A stretch of 50,122 bases of DNA, taken from the NCBI GenBank assembly GCA_050698355.1, contig JBOHBN010000107.1, forward strand, positions 1-50,122, read 5' to 3'. The notes under the pieces are model-generated. The model was not told the DNA's origin, did no database searches, and saw only the letters and a list, made by a program, of their open reading frames with translations. Source of the stretch: JBOHBN01 sp050698355 (GTDB taxonomy: Bacteria > Actinomycetota > Actinomycetes > Streptosporangiales > WHST01). Below, in pieces: positions 15,819-25,605 of this stretch. Position 1 is the stretch's first letter. Each line of letters opens with the position of its first letter. The position numbers and the translations under genes were made by a program.

Positions 15819-16790
15819 GTGTTGATGGGGAGCGACCCGGCGCCGGGATCGCCGCTGCACCTCGGGCGCCGGGTCTTCCCACCCGGGCAGCCGGTCATCA
15901 TGGCGATCGTCAACCGCACACCCGACTCGTTCTTCGACCGTGGCCGCACCTACGCGTTCGGCGCGGCGCTCGACCGCGTCGACCAGGTCGTCGCCGAGGG
16001 CGCGCCGATCGTCGACATCGGCGGGGTCAAGGCGGGCGCGGGTGCGGAGGTCACGGTCGCGGAGGAGGTCGCCCGCGTCGTCCCGCTCGTGGCCGCCGTC
16101 CGCGAACGCTACCCGGACCTGGTGATCTCGGTCGACACCTATCGGGCGGCGGCGGCCGACCCGATGTGCCGCGCGGGCGCCGACCTGATCAACGACGCCT
16201 GGGCCGGCTGGGACCCCCGGCTGGCCGAGGTCGCAGCCCGCCACGCCACCGGCCTGGTCTGCGCGCACACCGGCGGTCGGCTGCCGCGCACGCCGCCGCG
16301 GCCCATCGCGTACGCCGACGTCGTCGCGGACGTGATCGCGGCGGTCACGGCGCTGGCCGAACGCGCGGTCGCGCTGGGCGTGCGGCCACAGTCCATCCTC
16401 ATCGACGCCGCCCACGACTTCGGCAAGGACACCGCACAGTCACTGGAGCTCACACGCCGGCTGGACGAGGTCGTTGCCACCGGCTGGCCGGTGCTCGTCG
16501 CGTTGTCCCGCAAGGACTTCCTGGGCGACGTGCTCGGGCTACCGGCCACCCAGCGCCTCGAGGGATCGCTCGCCGCAGCGACGGTGAGCGCCTGGCTGGG
16601 CGCGCGCGTCGTGCGTGCCCACGACGTCGAGGCCACCCGCCGCGCGCTCCAGGTGGTCGCCGCGCTGGGTGGGCAGGTTGCCCGCACAGGTCACAGGGCT
16701 AGTGTCAAGGCCGTGAAGTTAGCGGTTGTGGCTGGCTGTCAACGATGTGGTGGGCGTGTCGTGGCTGGTAGGGCAACGGAGCTCGGGTAA
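15819..16790 (+). CDS. folP2: FolP2-type dihydropteroate synthase homologue with IS-derived C-terminus
   Basis: The protein has the DHPS TIM-barrel pattern: AIVNRTPDSFF near residues 28-38, ISVDTYRAA, DLINDAWAG, LIDAAHDFGKDT and ALSRKDFLG. It lacks the catalytic STRPG loop (here GGVKAGAGAE) and the MHxxG motif (here CAHTGG), the hallmarks of mycobacterial FolP2-type paralogues, which are not thought to make dihydropteroate. The reading frame enters the IS4 element at 16704, so the last 28 residues up to TAA come from the IS left end. Without the insertion the frame would continue past RAS into acs antisense DNA for about 11 codons. GTG start with AGAGAGG upstream. Confidence 0.85.
   Translation: MLMGSDPAPGSPLHLGRRVFPPGQPVIMAIVNRTPDSFFDRGRTYAFGAALDRVDQVVAEGAPIVDIGGVKAGAGAEVTVAEEVARVVPLVAAVRERYPDLVISVDTYRAAAADPMCRAGADLINDAWAGWDPRLAEVAARHATGLVCAHTGGRLPRTPPRPIAYADVVADVIAAVTALAERAVALGVRPQSILIDAAHDFGKDTAQSLELTRRLDEVVATGWPVLVALSRKDFLGDVLGLPATQRLEGSLAAATVSAWLGARVVRAHDVEATRRALQVVAALGGQVARTGHRASVKAVKLAVVAGCQRCGGRVVAGRATELG
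16696..16703 (+). repeat. Target-site duplication, left copy
   Basis: GGGCTAGT directly precedes the IS left end and is repeated exactly at 18239-18246. The following two bases differ between the copies. Confidence 0.75.
16706..16724 (+). repeat. IS4 element left inverted repeat
   Basis: CAAGGCCGTGAAGTTAGCG, matching the right repeat at 18/19 positions. Confidence 0.85.
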
Positions 16791-16839
16791 GAGAGGCAAC
16801 GACCAAGAAGCTTCTACTTCCCCCGGGAGCTCCGTTGCC
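16772..16839 (+). promoter_or_regulatory. Hairpin covering the transposase start codon
   Basis: Perfect 13-bp arms GGCAACGGAGCTC (16772-16784) and GAGCTCCGTTGCC (16827-16839) face each other across 42 nt. The right arm contains most of the GGGAG ribosome-binding site (16825-16829) and the TTG start (16835). A transcript entering from folP2 would include both arms and hide the start, while a transcript starting between the arms would not, the logic known from IS10 and IS50. Confidence 0.6.
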
Positions 16840-18205
16840 TGTTCATCATGTCATTCGTCGTGTTGGTGGTGAGGTTGGTCTTGGCGAGCGCCGGTTCGCG
16901 CCGGGCCATCTGGGTGAGCTGACTCAGATCGTGTCGTTCGAGATGGTCGATGCCGCGCTGGCTGCGACGCGTGCGGTGCAGCATCGGGTACGGGATGTGC
17001 CCTCGCGGGTAGTGGTCTACCTGCTGCTGGCCGGTTGTCTGTTCCCCGAGGTCGGATACCTCGGGGTGTGGCGCAAGTTGACCGCTGGGCTACGCGGTGT
17101 GCCGGCCGCGACACCGTCGGCGTCGGCGTTGGCGCAGGCCCGCCGCCGGGTCGGGCCGTCCCCGTTACGGTGGCTGTTCGAGTTGCTGCGTGGCCCGGCG
17201 GCCGTCCCACGCCAGCATGGCACCTGGTGGCGCGGACTGCTGGTGTGCGCGATCGACGGGACCACCTTGACCGTGCCCGACCAGCCGGCCGTCGGGCAGC
17301 GGTTCACCAACCAGGCCGGCAACCACGGTGGGACCGGGTATCCCCAGCTGCGGCTGGTGGCGCTGGTGGCCTGCGGCACGCGCAGCCTGATCGATGCGGT
17401 GTTCGGGCCGACCACGACCGGCGAGACCACCTACGCACCCCAGCTGCTGTCCAGCTTGCGGTCGGGGATGATCCTGCTGGCCGACCGCAACTTCGCCGCG
17501 CAGAGCCTCATCAAAGACATCACCGCGGCCGGAGCACACGTGCTGGTCCGGTGCAAGACTGGCCGCCGGCTGCCGGTACTGGCCCGCTACCGCGACGGCT
17601 CCTACCTGTCCCTCCTCGGGACGGTACAGGTACGCGTGATCGAGGCCCAGATCACCGTGCAGACCTCGGCCGGGCGGCGCACCGGCGTCTACCGGCTCGC
17701 TACCAGCCTGCTCGATCCGCACACCTACCCTGCCGGCGAGGTGATCTGGCTCTACCACGAACGCTGGGAGATCGAAACCGCCTACCTGGAGTTGAAGTCC
17801 ACCATGCTCGGCGGCCGGGTACTGCGCGCCCGCACCCCGGCCGGGATCGAGCAAGAGGTATACGCCCTACTGATCACCTACCAGCTGCTGCGCACCGCCA
17901 TCGCCGACGCCACCGCCACCCGACCCTGCCTGGACCCTGACCGGGCCAGCTTCACCATCGCCTGGCAGACCGCGCGCGACCAGCTCGTCCAAGCCGCCGA
18001 CGTGATCGCCGGAACCGTCATCGATCTCATCGGCACCATCGGAACGCACGTCCTAGCCGCGCCCCTACCCGCGCGGCGGACCAGGGTCTGCCCACGCATC
18101 GTCAAACGAGCCATCTCCAAATACCAAGCCCGAGGCCCCAACATCGACCGCGCCAGCTACAAGGCCACGCTCAACATCGACATCCTCACCGGCGCGCCAC
18201 CGTGA
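16835..18205 (+). CDS. IS4-family transposase
   Basis: A 456-residue DDE transposase. The first Asp lies in VCAIDGTTLTVPD, the second in LLADRNFA, and the Glu in the IS4 signature YHERWEIETAYLELK; the N-terminal region carries the VVYLLLAGCLFPEVGY segment typical of IS4 N-terminal domains. The only start near the N-terminus is TTG with GGGAG 5-6 nt upstream, inside an inverted repeat that could limit translation of read-through mRNA. The frame is uninterrupted, so the protein should be functional. Confidence 0.92.
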   Translation: MPVHHVIRRVGGEVGLGERRFAPGHLGELTQIVSFEMVDAALAATRAVQHRVRDVPSRVVVYLLLAGCLFPEVGYLGVWRKLTAGLRGVPAATPSASALAQARRRVGPSPLRWLFELLRGPAAVPRQHGTWWRGLLVCAIDGTTLTVPDQPAVGQRFTNQAGNHGGTGYPQLRLVALVACGTRSLIDAVFGPTTTGETTYAPQLLSSLRSGMILLADRNFAAQSLIKDITAAGAHVLVRCKTGRRLPVLARYRDGSYLSLLGTVQVRVIEAQITVQTSAGRRTGVYRLATSLLDPHTYPAGEVIWLYHERWEIETAYLELKSTMLGGRVLRARTPAGIEQEVYALLITYQLLRTAIADATATRPCLDPDRASFTIAWQTARDQLVQAADVIAGTVIDLIGTIGTHVLAAPLPARRTRVCPRIVKRAISKYQARGPNIDRASYKATLNIDILTGAPP

Positions 18206-18219
18206 CAACAACCACCGGG

Positions 18220-18238
18220 CGCTAACGTCACGGCCTTG
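18220..18238 (+). repeat. IS4 element right inverted repeat
   Basis: CGCTAACGTCACGGCCTTG, the complement of the left repeat except for one base. Confidence 0.85.
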
Positions 18239-18241
18239 GGG

Positions 18242-20215
<1,974 letters not shown>

Positions 20216-20269
20216 GGCTTGCGTTCCACCTTTCCTACCGTCACCCGCGCAGGGCATCAGCTCACCGGG

Positions 20270-20887
20270 TCAATCCCGCCACAGCGGCCCGCCTACGGGG
20301 ACAACACTACGGCGTGCCATCGAGTTGGCCAGAAGTGCCGACGCGGTGTACCAGGCGACCACGGCGTCGGCCACCCCTGCGTAACCGCCGATCTGCACGA
20401 GCAGCGGCAGCTTGAGCAGGAACCCGAGGAACAGCAGGATCTCGGTGACCTCGAGGACGACGAGGACCATGAAGACGGCCAGGTTAACCCTGGTGCTCCA
20501 GATCATCAGGTAGGTGTTGAAAATGGCGAACGACAGCAGGAACCAGCCGAGGTCGGCCTCCACGTCACTCGCCGGGATCTTCCCGGTGAGGTCCAGCATG
20601 ATGAAGAACGCCAGGCTGAACCAGAACGCGCCGTACGACGAGAACGCCACCGCGCCGAAGGTGTTTTGGTTCTTGAACTCCCACATACCGGCGAGGAACT
20701 GCGCCATCCCACCGTAGAAGAACGCGCAGCCGACCCAGATCAGGTCGGGCGCCCAGCCGGCGTTGTGCGCGCTGAGAATGAAGGTGGTCAGGGCGAAACC
20801 GGCGAGGCCGAGCGCCGCCGGATCCGCTCCGAGTGGTGGTGCGGTCGCCGTTACCTGTTCCTGCGGCACCTCTGATCTGGTGGCCAT
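20270..20887 (-). CDS. satP: Acetate/succinate transporter, GPR1/FUN34/YaaH family
   Basis: A 205-residue membrane protein with six transmembrane helices. DPAALGLAGFALTTFILS matches the family NPAPLGL-type signature at the N-terminus, and GGMAQFLAGMWEFKNQNTFGAVAFSSYG is the conserved central segment. Members import acetate and related short carboxylates with protons. It lies upstream of acs on the same strand. GGAAGGAGA lies before the ATG. A promoter matching TTGCAT-N16-TATAAA on the minus strand at 21148-21121 would give a leader of about 225 nt. Confidence 0.93.
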   Translation of the reverse strand: MATRSEVPQEQVTATAPPLGADPAALGLAGFALTTFILSAHNAGWAPDLIWVGCAFFYGGMAQFLAGMWEFKNQNTFGAVAFSSYGAFWFSLAFFIMLDLTGKIPASDVEADLGWFLLSFAIFNTYLMIWSTRVNLAVFMVLVVLEVTEILLFLGFLLKLPLLVQIGGYAGVADAVVAWYTASALLANSMARRSVVPVGGPLWRD

Positions 20888-21199
20888 GGTTGTGTTGTCT
20901 CCTTCCCCGAAAGACCCGGCGCGGGTTGCATCGGGTCGAGATTCCCGGCGCGCCCGACGGTGCGCCGACGCGAGGGGGTACGGGGGCTGTGAGCCAGGCC
21001 TGGTGGGCGCGACGCATCCCGGTGAGTCGAAGAGGGCTCACCCGAGCGGCCCTGTCGTGCATCGTGCGTCGCCTCGGCTCCACGCGAGAAGGACGAAGAG
21101 TGACGACCTTTCCCCCTCCCTTTATAGGTCGTTATACGAGATATGCAAGGGGTACGAGCCGGTGATTGACTTCGTTCAGGAGAACCGACGGGAGCGGCG
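20888..21199. other. 312-bp divergent intergenic region
   Basis: Between satP (-) and the DUF488 gene (+). I see the minus-strand promoter listed separately, a TTGACT-like box at 21166-21171 for the plus strand, and GGGAG before the DUF488 start. The roughly 225-nt leader of satP has no frame or known riboswitch pattern that I recognise. Confidence 0.5.
21121..21148 (-). promoter_or_regulatory. Candidate satP-acs promoter
   Basis: On the minus strand TTGCAT (21148-21143) and TATAAA (21126-21121) are separated by 16 nt, an unusually good sigma-70-type match in this GC-rich window. Confidence 0.55.
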
Positions 21200-21562
21200 A
21201 TGGCGAGCAAGCGGCAGGTCAGGGTGCGCCGCGTGTACGACGAGCCGGAGGGGGCCGACGGCGCCCGGGTGCTCGTCGACCGCGTGTGGCCACGAGGACT
21301 GAGCAAGGACAAGGCGCAACTCGACGAGTGGTACAAGCAGGTCGCGCCCTCCACCGACCTGCGCAAGTGGTACGGGCACGATCCCGACAGGTTCGAGGAA
21401 TTCACCCGCCGGTACCGCACGGAGCTCGAGGAGCCGGAGCAGGCCGACGCGCTTGCCGGACTGCGGGACCTGGCGAAGAAGCGCACGGTCACCCTGCTCA
21501 CCGCGACCAAGGACGTCGAGATCAGCCAGGCTGCGGTACTGGCCGACATGCTCCGCCACTGA
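21200..21562 (+). CDS. DUF488 family protein
   Basis: A 120-residue YeaO-like DUF488 protein. The conserved RVLVDRVWPRGLSKDKA, the WYGHDPDRFEEFTRRYRTEL region and the final VTLLTATKDVEISQA are all present. The family is widespread and small; its biochemical role is not established. GGGAG lies 6 nt before the ATG. It is upstream of, but probably transcribed separately from, the regulator-folE operon, which has its own promoter at 21575-21597. Confidence 0.9.
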   Translation: MASKRQVRVRRVYDEPEGADGARVLVDRVWPRGLSKDKAQLDEWYKQVAPSTDLRKWYGHDPDRFEEFTRRYRTELEEPEQADALAGLRDLAKKRTVTLLTATKDVEISQAAVLADMLRH

Positions 21563-21574
21563 TCGACCCTTTTA

Positions 21575-21590
21575 ACTAATCGAGATTAGT
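21575..21590. promoter_or_regulatory. ACTAATC palindrome upstream of the regulator-folE operon
   Basis: ACTAATC-GA-GATTAGT has perfect 7-bp arms. It sits in the -35 to -10 interval of the regulator's own promoter; TTAGAT at 21592-21597 is the likely -10, 8 nt before GTG. This is the expected position for an autorepressor site. Confidence 0.7.
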
Positions 21591-21605
21591 GTTAGATTTG
21601 CGACC

Positions 21606-22289
21606 GTGATGGCGTGGAGCGCCGATCTGGCGGCGCTGAGCAGTCTCGATGACCCGGTGCGCGAGCGCCTCTACACCATTGTGTGCGAGCGCGGCGAACC
21701 CGTCGGACGTGACGGCGCCGCCGAAGCGCTCGGCATAGACCGCTCGCTGGCCGCCTACCATTTGGACCGCCTCGTCCAAGCGGGCTTGCTGACCGCTTCG
21801 TACCGACGGCCACCCGGCAGGGGAGGCCCGGGTGCGGGCCGTCCCGCCAAGGTCTACAGCCGGTCCGATCAGGAGTTCGCGGTGACCGTGCCACCACGCG
21901 AGTACGAGCTGGCCGCGCGGTTGCTCGCCGCGGCCACCGCCACTTCCGACGACGGCCGCGCGCGTCTCGACGGAATCGCCCGCGGGTACGGCACCCAGCT
22001 CGGCCAGCAGCGCAGGGCCGGGCAGACCAGCCGCGCGCGGTCACGGCAGAGCGTCGAGGCCCTCCTGCACGACCTGGGCTACGAGCCGGCCGGCGATCAG
22101 CACGGCGGCCTGATCCTGCGCAACTGCCCGTTCCACGAGCTGGCAAGGCAGCATCCCGCCGTTGCGTGCGGCATGAACCTTGCCCTCATCGAGGGAGCCG
22201 TCACAGGCATGGCGGCGACCGGGCTGCGCGCCACACTCGACCCCGCGCCGGGGCAGCGTTGCTGCGTGACGATCGAGGCGGCCCGATGA
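21606..22289 (+). CDS. Cysteine-containing HTH regulator (SufR/ArsR-like)
   Basis: A 227-residue protein with a winged-helix N-terminus (DDPVRERLYTIVCERGEPVG, ALGIDRSLAAYHLDRLVQAG) and a C-terminal sensor domain containing Cys174 in NCPFHELA, Cys188 in VACGMN and Cys219-Cys220. The pattern resembles SufR-type regulators that hold an iron-sulfur cluster; cluster binding here is inference. The GTG at 21606 (or ATG at 21609) follows a -10 box closely, suggesting a leaderless transcript. The gene overlaps folE as ATGA, so regulator, folE and ferredoxin reductase form one operon. Confidence 0.8.
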   Translation: MMAWSADLAALSSLDDPVRERLYTIVCERGEPVGRDGAAEALGIDRSLAAYHLDRLVQAGLLTASYRRPPGRGGPGAGRPAKVYSRSDQEFAVTVPPREYELAARLLAAATATSDDGRARLDGIARGYGTQLGQQRRAGQTSRARSRQSVEALLHDLGYEPAGDQHGGLILRNCPFHELARQHPAVACGMNLALIEGAVTGMAATGLRATLDPAPGQRCCVTIEAAR

Positions 22290-22939
22290 CCTCCCAGCGA
22301 CCACTCACCCAGACCGTCGTGCCGGTGCGTCCCGTGCCGCGGATCACCGGCGAGGCGAGGTCTGTCGACCTCGAGGCGGCCGAGCGCGCCGCGGCCGACT
22401 TGCTCGCCGCGCTCGGGATCGACACCGATACGGAGGGGCTCCACGAGACTCCGGGTCGGATGGCCCGGGCGTACGCCGAGCTGTTCGAGGCACAGCCGTT
22501 CCGCCTCACCACGTTCCCCAACGACGAGGGCTACGACGAGCTGGTGATCGCGCGGGCGATCCCGTTCCGCACCGTTTGCGAGCACCACCTGCTCCCGTTC
22601 ACAGGCGTTGCCCATATCGGCTACCTGCCGGACGCGCACATACTCGGGCTCTCCAAGCTCGCCCGTACGGTCGAGCACTACGCGGCACGGCCACAGACCC
22701 AGGAGCGGCTCACCAAGCAGGTCGCCGACTGCCTGTACGTCCACCTCCAGCCGCGCGGCGTCGGCGTCGTACTGGAGGCCGAGCACACCTGCATGACGCT
22801 GCGCGGGGCACGAGCGATCGGTGCGGATACCGTCACATCGACGTTGCTCGGCATACTGCGTGCTGATGCGCGCTCCAGAGCGGAGTTCTTCGCCCTGGCC
22901 GGGGTTTCGCCACCTCGCCGCCAGGTGGATAGGAGTTGA
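22286..22939 (+). CDS. folE: GTP cyclohydrolase I
   Basis: A 217-residue type I GTP cyclohydrolase. Zinc ligands are Cys98 and His101 in VCEHHLLPF and Cys169 in EHTCMTLRG; HETPGRMARAY and GLSKLARTVEHYA are the usual substrate motifs. It makes dihydroneopterin triphosphate, the first step of folate and other pterins. The ATG overlaps the regulator stop. Placement in a redox-regulated operon with a ferredoxin reductase, rather than with folB/folK/folP, suggests a specialised or stress-induced copy; whether another folE exists cannot be seen here. Confidence 0.93.
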   Translation: MTSQRPLTQTVVPVRPVPRITGEARSVDLEAAERAAADLLAALGIDTDTEGLHETPGRMARAYAELFEAQPFRLTTFPNDEGYDELVIARAIPFRTVCEHHLLPFTGVAHIGYLPDAHILGLSKLARTVEHYAARPQTQERLTKQVADCLYVHLQPRGVGVVLEAEHTCMTLRGARAIGADTVTSTLLGILRADARSRAEFFALAGVSPPRRQVDRS

Positions 22940-22941
22940 CC

Positions 22942-24177
22942 ATGGCGACGGACTCGACGTACGTCATCGTAGGCGCCAGCCTGGCAGGCGCCCGCGCCGC
23001 GCAGGCACTGCGCAAGGAGGGCTTCGACGGTCAGGTCGTGCTGATCGGCGACGAGGACGAGCGCCCGTACGAGCGGCCTCCACTGTCCAAGGAGTACCTG
23101 CAGGGCAGGGCGGAGCGGGAGTCGATCTACGTCCACCCCGAGAGCTGGTACGCCGACAACGGCGTCGACCTGCGGCTCGGCACCCAGGTCACCGCCGTTG
23201 ATCCCGGCGCGCACGAGGTCGCGCTCGGCGATGGGGACCGGCTGGGGTACAGCAAGCTGCTGCTCAGCACTGGAGCAGCTCCGCGCGCGCTGCCCGTGCC
23301 GGGCGCCGACCTGGACGGTGTGCTGTACCTGCGCAGCGTCGCCGACAGCGACCGGATCAAGGACGCGTTCGCCTCCGCATCCCGCGTCGCGGTCGTCGGC
23401 GGCGGGTGGATCGGCCTGGAGACCGCGGCCGCGGCGCGTGTCGCGGGCGCCGAGGTCACCGTCCTGGAGATGGCCGAGCTGCCGCTCCTGCAGGTGCTCG
23501 GATCGGAGGTCGCGCGGCTGTTCGCGCGTCTGCACCGCGACCACGGCGTCGATCTGCGGTGTGGTGTACAGGTCACCGAGATCATCGGCACCGGCGGGGT
23601 TGCCGCGGGCGTGCAGCTCGCGGACGGCACGCGGGTCGACGCCGACGCGATCATCGTAGGCGCCGGTATCAGCCCGAACACGCGGCTGGCCGCCGAGGCG
23701 GGGCTCGACCTGGACAACGGCGTGCAGGTCGACGCGCAGCTGCGTACGTCCGCGCCCGACATCCATGCCGCGGGCGACGTCGCCAACGCGTACCACCCGC
23801 TGCTCGGCCGGCACATCAGGGTGGAGCACTGGGCCAACGCGCGGCACCAGCCGCAGGCGGCCGCAAAGGGCATGCTCGGCCAGGAGGTGAGCTACGAGCG
23901 GCTGCCGTACTTCTTCACCGACCAGTACGACCTGGGCATGGAGTACACCGGCTACGTCGAGCCGGGCGGGTACGACCAGGTGGCCTTCCGCGGCGATGTC
24001 GAAAGCGGTGAGTACATCGCGTTCTGGCTCGCCGGCGGACGCGTGCTCGCCGGTATGAACGTCAACGTCTGGGACGTCACCAAGCCGATCCAGGCGCTCG
24101 TACGGTCGGGCAAGCCGGTGGACGTCGAAAGGCTCACCGACCCGCAGACTCCGCTCGAGGCCGTCCTCGGGGGCTGA
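22942..24177 (+). CDS. FAD-dependent ferredoxin reductase
   Basis: A 411-residue flavoprotein of the oxygenase-coupled ferredoxin reductase family. FAD-binding VIVGASLAGARAAQALR at the N-terminus, RPPLSKEYLQG, NAD-binding VAVVGGGWIGLETAAAA and DIHAAGDVAN near the C-terminus are visible, followed by a reductase C-terminal domain. It would pass electrons from NAD(P)H to a ferredoxin or rubredoxin; no ferredoxin gene lies nearby. AGGAG precedes the ATG at 22942, favoured over the TTG at 22936. Third gene of the regulator-folE operon. Confidence 0.92.
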   Translation: MATDSTYVIVGASLAGARAAQALRKEGFDGQVVLIGDEDERPYERPPLSKEYLQGRAERESIYVHPESWYADNGVDLRLGTQVTAVDPGAHEVALGDGDRLGYSKLLLSTGAAPRALPVPGADLDGVLYLRSVADSDRIKDAFASASRVAVVGGGWIGLETAAAARVAGAEVTVLEMAELPLLQVLGSEVARLFARLHRDHGVDLRCGVQVTEIIGTGGVAAGVQLADGTRVDADAIIVGAGISPNTRLAAEAGLDLDNGVQVDAQLRTSAPDIHAAGDVANAYHPLLGRHIRVEHWANARHQPQAAAKGMLGQEVSYERLPYFFTDQYDLGMEYTGYVEPGGYDQVAFRGDVESGEYIAFWLAGGRVLAGMNVNVWDVTKPIQALVRSGKPVDVERLTDPQTPLEAVLGG

Positions 24178-24284
24178 CCCCGGCTTGCGGGCCTGGCCCG
24201 GTCGGTTTCCGCGCGGCTTACCGTGAGCCCGGTCAGCTACCGCGCCGTAACCGACCGCGGTTCGACGACTTCCTCGCGTACGCG

Positions 24285-24323
24285 TCAGTGCCCCGGCCGC
24301 ACGATGGCGGGCCGAGGCACTGA
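24285..24323. terminator. Stem-loop terminator
   Basis: TCAGTGCCCCGGCC pairs with GGCCGAGGCACTGA at 13 of 14 positions across an 11-nt loop. It lies between the ferredoxin reductase gene (+) and the 48-residue ORF (-), so it can end both. Confidence 0.65.
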
Positions 24324-24337
24324 TCGGTTGCGATAGC

Positions 24338-24484
24338 TCAACGGATGCGGGTCACGGTGTCCGGGCTGATGTAGTCCTCGAAGAGCGCCACCTGTGCCCG
24401 GTCGATGTCAGCGAATGCCTTGCGCAGCGCGGCCCAGAAGCCGGGGCGCTGTACCTGCTCTTGAATGCTCTCGTGCGTTCTCAT
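24338..24484 (-). CDS. 48-residue protein divergent from LysR
   Basis: ATG at 24484 to TGA at 24338 encodes MRTHESIQEQVQRPGFWAAL, then RKAFADIDRAQ, VALFEDYISPDTVTRIR. The codons have the strong third-position G/C bias of real genes here, and the frame is closed by a stem-loop terminator 15 nt further on. It is soluble, amphipathic and begins 88 bp from the divergent LysR gene, the usual place for a LysR target. I do not recognise the family. The ribosome-binding site is weak. Confidence 0.55.
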   Translation of the reverse strand: MRTHESIQEQVQRPGFWAALRKAFADIDRAQVALFEDYISPDTVTRIR

Positions 24485-24558
24485 GTTTCGATCGTCCGGC
24501 GACGAACGGTTAAGCACAAGCGAGAAGTCCTTAGCTGTTCACCGTAGCGTTGCTTCAC

Positions 24559-24564
24559 TATAGT
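24559..24564 (+). promoter_or_regulatory. -10 box of leaderless lysR
   Basis: TATAGT is 7 nt before the GTG at 24572 and overlaps the alternative GTG at 24563, so the latter cannot be in the transcript. This fixes the LysR start. Confidence 0.6.
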
Positions 24565-24571
24565 GGGCAAC

Positions 24572-25504
24572 GTGCTGAACCTCGAACGGCTGCGGATCCT
24601 GCATGCGGTGTCCGCGTACGGGTCGATCAATGCGGCCGCCGATGCCTTACATGTCACCAGTTCCGCGGCCTCGCAGCAGCTGACCAAGCTGGAGCGGGAG
24701 GTGGGCGAGCGCCTGCTCGTACGCCGCGGCCGTGGCGTACGGCTCACCGACGCGGGCGAGCGCCTGGCCGGGCACGCCGCGGGGATCTTGTCACAGCTGG
24801 CGGAGGCCGAGTCGGACCTGGAGGCGCATCGAGACACCGTGATCGGCAAGGTCACCGTTGCGGCGTTCGCGACGACCGCCCGCGGGCTCGCGCCGGCCGC
24901 GCTCGGGCTGCTCGCCGAGGCACACCCCCAGCTGGAGGTGTGCGTGGTCGAGCAGGAGCCAGAGGCGTCGGTCGCCGATCTGGACCGCGGCGACGTGGAT
25001 GTCGGGCTCCTGATGGACTGGGAGAACTCACCGCTGTCGGTCCCCGACTCGCTCCAGCGCACCCTGCTGATGGATGACCCCGCCGACCTTGCGATTCCGG
25101 CGGGTCACCGGTGCGCCGGGCGTTCGAGCGTCCCGCTCACCGAGGTGGCCGGCGGGCCGTGGATCAGTTGGCCGTGCAGCGGGGCGGGTGGGAGCTGCCA
25201 CGACTGGCTGCTGCACACCTTGCGCAGCCAGGGCATCGAGCCCACCGTCACGCACCGGGTCGAGGAGCACGCCACCCAGCTCGCGCTCGTCGCAGCCGGC
25301 CTCGGTACGGCGATCACGCCCCGGCTCGGGCGCGGCCGGCCACCCGAAGGCGTGGTGATGGTGGGCGTGCAACCGACGCTGAGCCGGCGCATCTACGCCG
25401 CCTGGCGCAAGGACACCGCCCGGCGTCCGGGCGTGCGCGCCGTCGTCGACGCGTTCCGTACGGTCGCTGCCGACGCGAGCGCGGCCGAACCCACCGCCGC
25501 CTGA
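24572..25504 (+). CDS. LysR-family transcriptional regulator
   Basis: A 310-residue LysR-type regulator. The N-terminus LNLERLRILHAVSAYGSINA and the recognition helix SSAASQQLTKLEREVGERLL are typical; the rest is the type 2 periplasmic-binding sensor (GKVTVAAFATTARGL, EPEASVADLDRGDVDVGLL). The GTG at 24572 is chosen over that at 24563 because TATAGT occupies 24559-24564. The divergent 48-residue ORF is the most likely direct target. The inducer is unknown. A palindromic repeat lies 18 bp after the stop. Confidence 0.92.
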   Translation: MLNLERLRILHAVSAYGSINAAADALHVTSSAASQQLTKLEREVGERLLVRRGRGVRLTDAGERLAGHAAGILSQLAEAESDLEAHRDTVIGKVTVAAFATTARGLAPAALGLLAEAHPQLEVCVVEQEPEASVADLDRGDVDVGLLMDWENSPLSVPDSLQRTLLMDDPADLAIPAGHRCAGRSSVPLTEVAGGPWISWPCSGAGGSCHDWLLHTLRSQGIEPTVTHRVEEHATQLALVAAGLGTAITPRLGRGRPPEGVVMVGVQPTLSRRIYAAWRKDTARRPGVRAVVDAFRTVAADASAAEPTAA

Positions 25505-25522
25505 GCGTCTCCATCCCCTCGA

Positions 25523-25574
25523 GTGATCATGAAAGGTTGTCGTAGCTGTAGCAGCGCCGATCCTTCATGATCAC
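25523..25574. repeat. GTGATCATGAA palindromic element, copy 2
   Basis: Arms 25523-25536 and 25562-25574 pair around a 25-nt spacer, the same architecture and length as copy 1. It lies between the convergent lysR and the membrane-protein gene and could terminate both. Confidence 0.85.
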
Positions 25575-25605
25575 CGGGCATTCGCGCGTCCGGGCTCGTC
25601 GGCAC

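Larger units (their letters stand above)
16704..18238 (+). mobile_element. IS4-family insertion sequence
   Basis: The element is about 1.53 kb with one transposase gene. The ends are inverted repeats: CAAGGCCGTGAAGTTAGCG at 16706-16724 and the complement of CAAGGCCGTGACGTTAGCG at 18220-18238, 18 of 19 identical. An 8-bp direct repeat GGGCTAGT flanks it, in the size range of IS4-family duplications. It landed in the folP2 3' end; the duplicated target contains the acs stop codon, so acs is intact. The transposase frame is complete, so it may be active. Confidence 0.88.

Noticed and set aside
16704..18238. A composite transposon around folP2-acs
   Set aside because: Only one IS copy is present and both ends and target duplication are accounted for.
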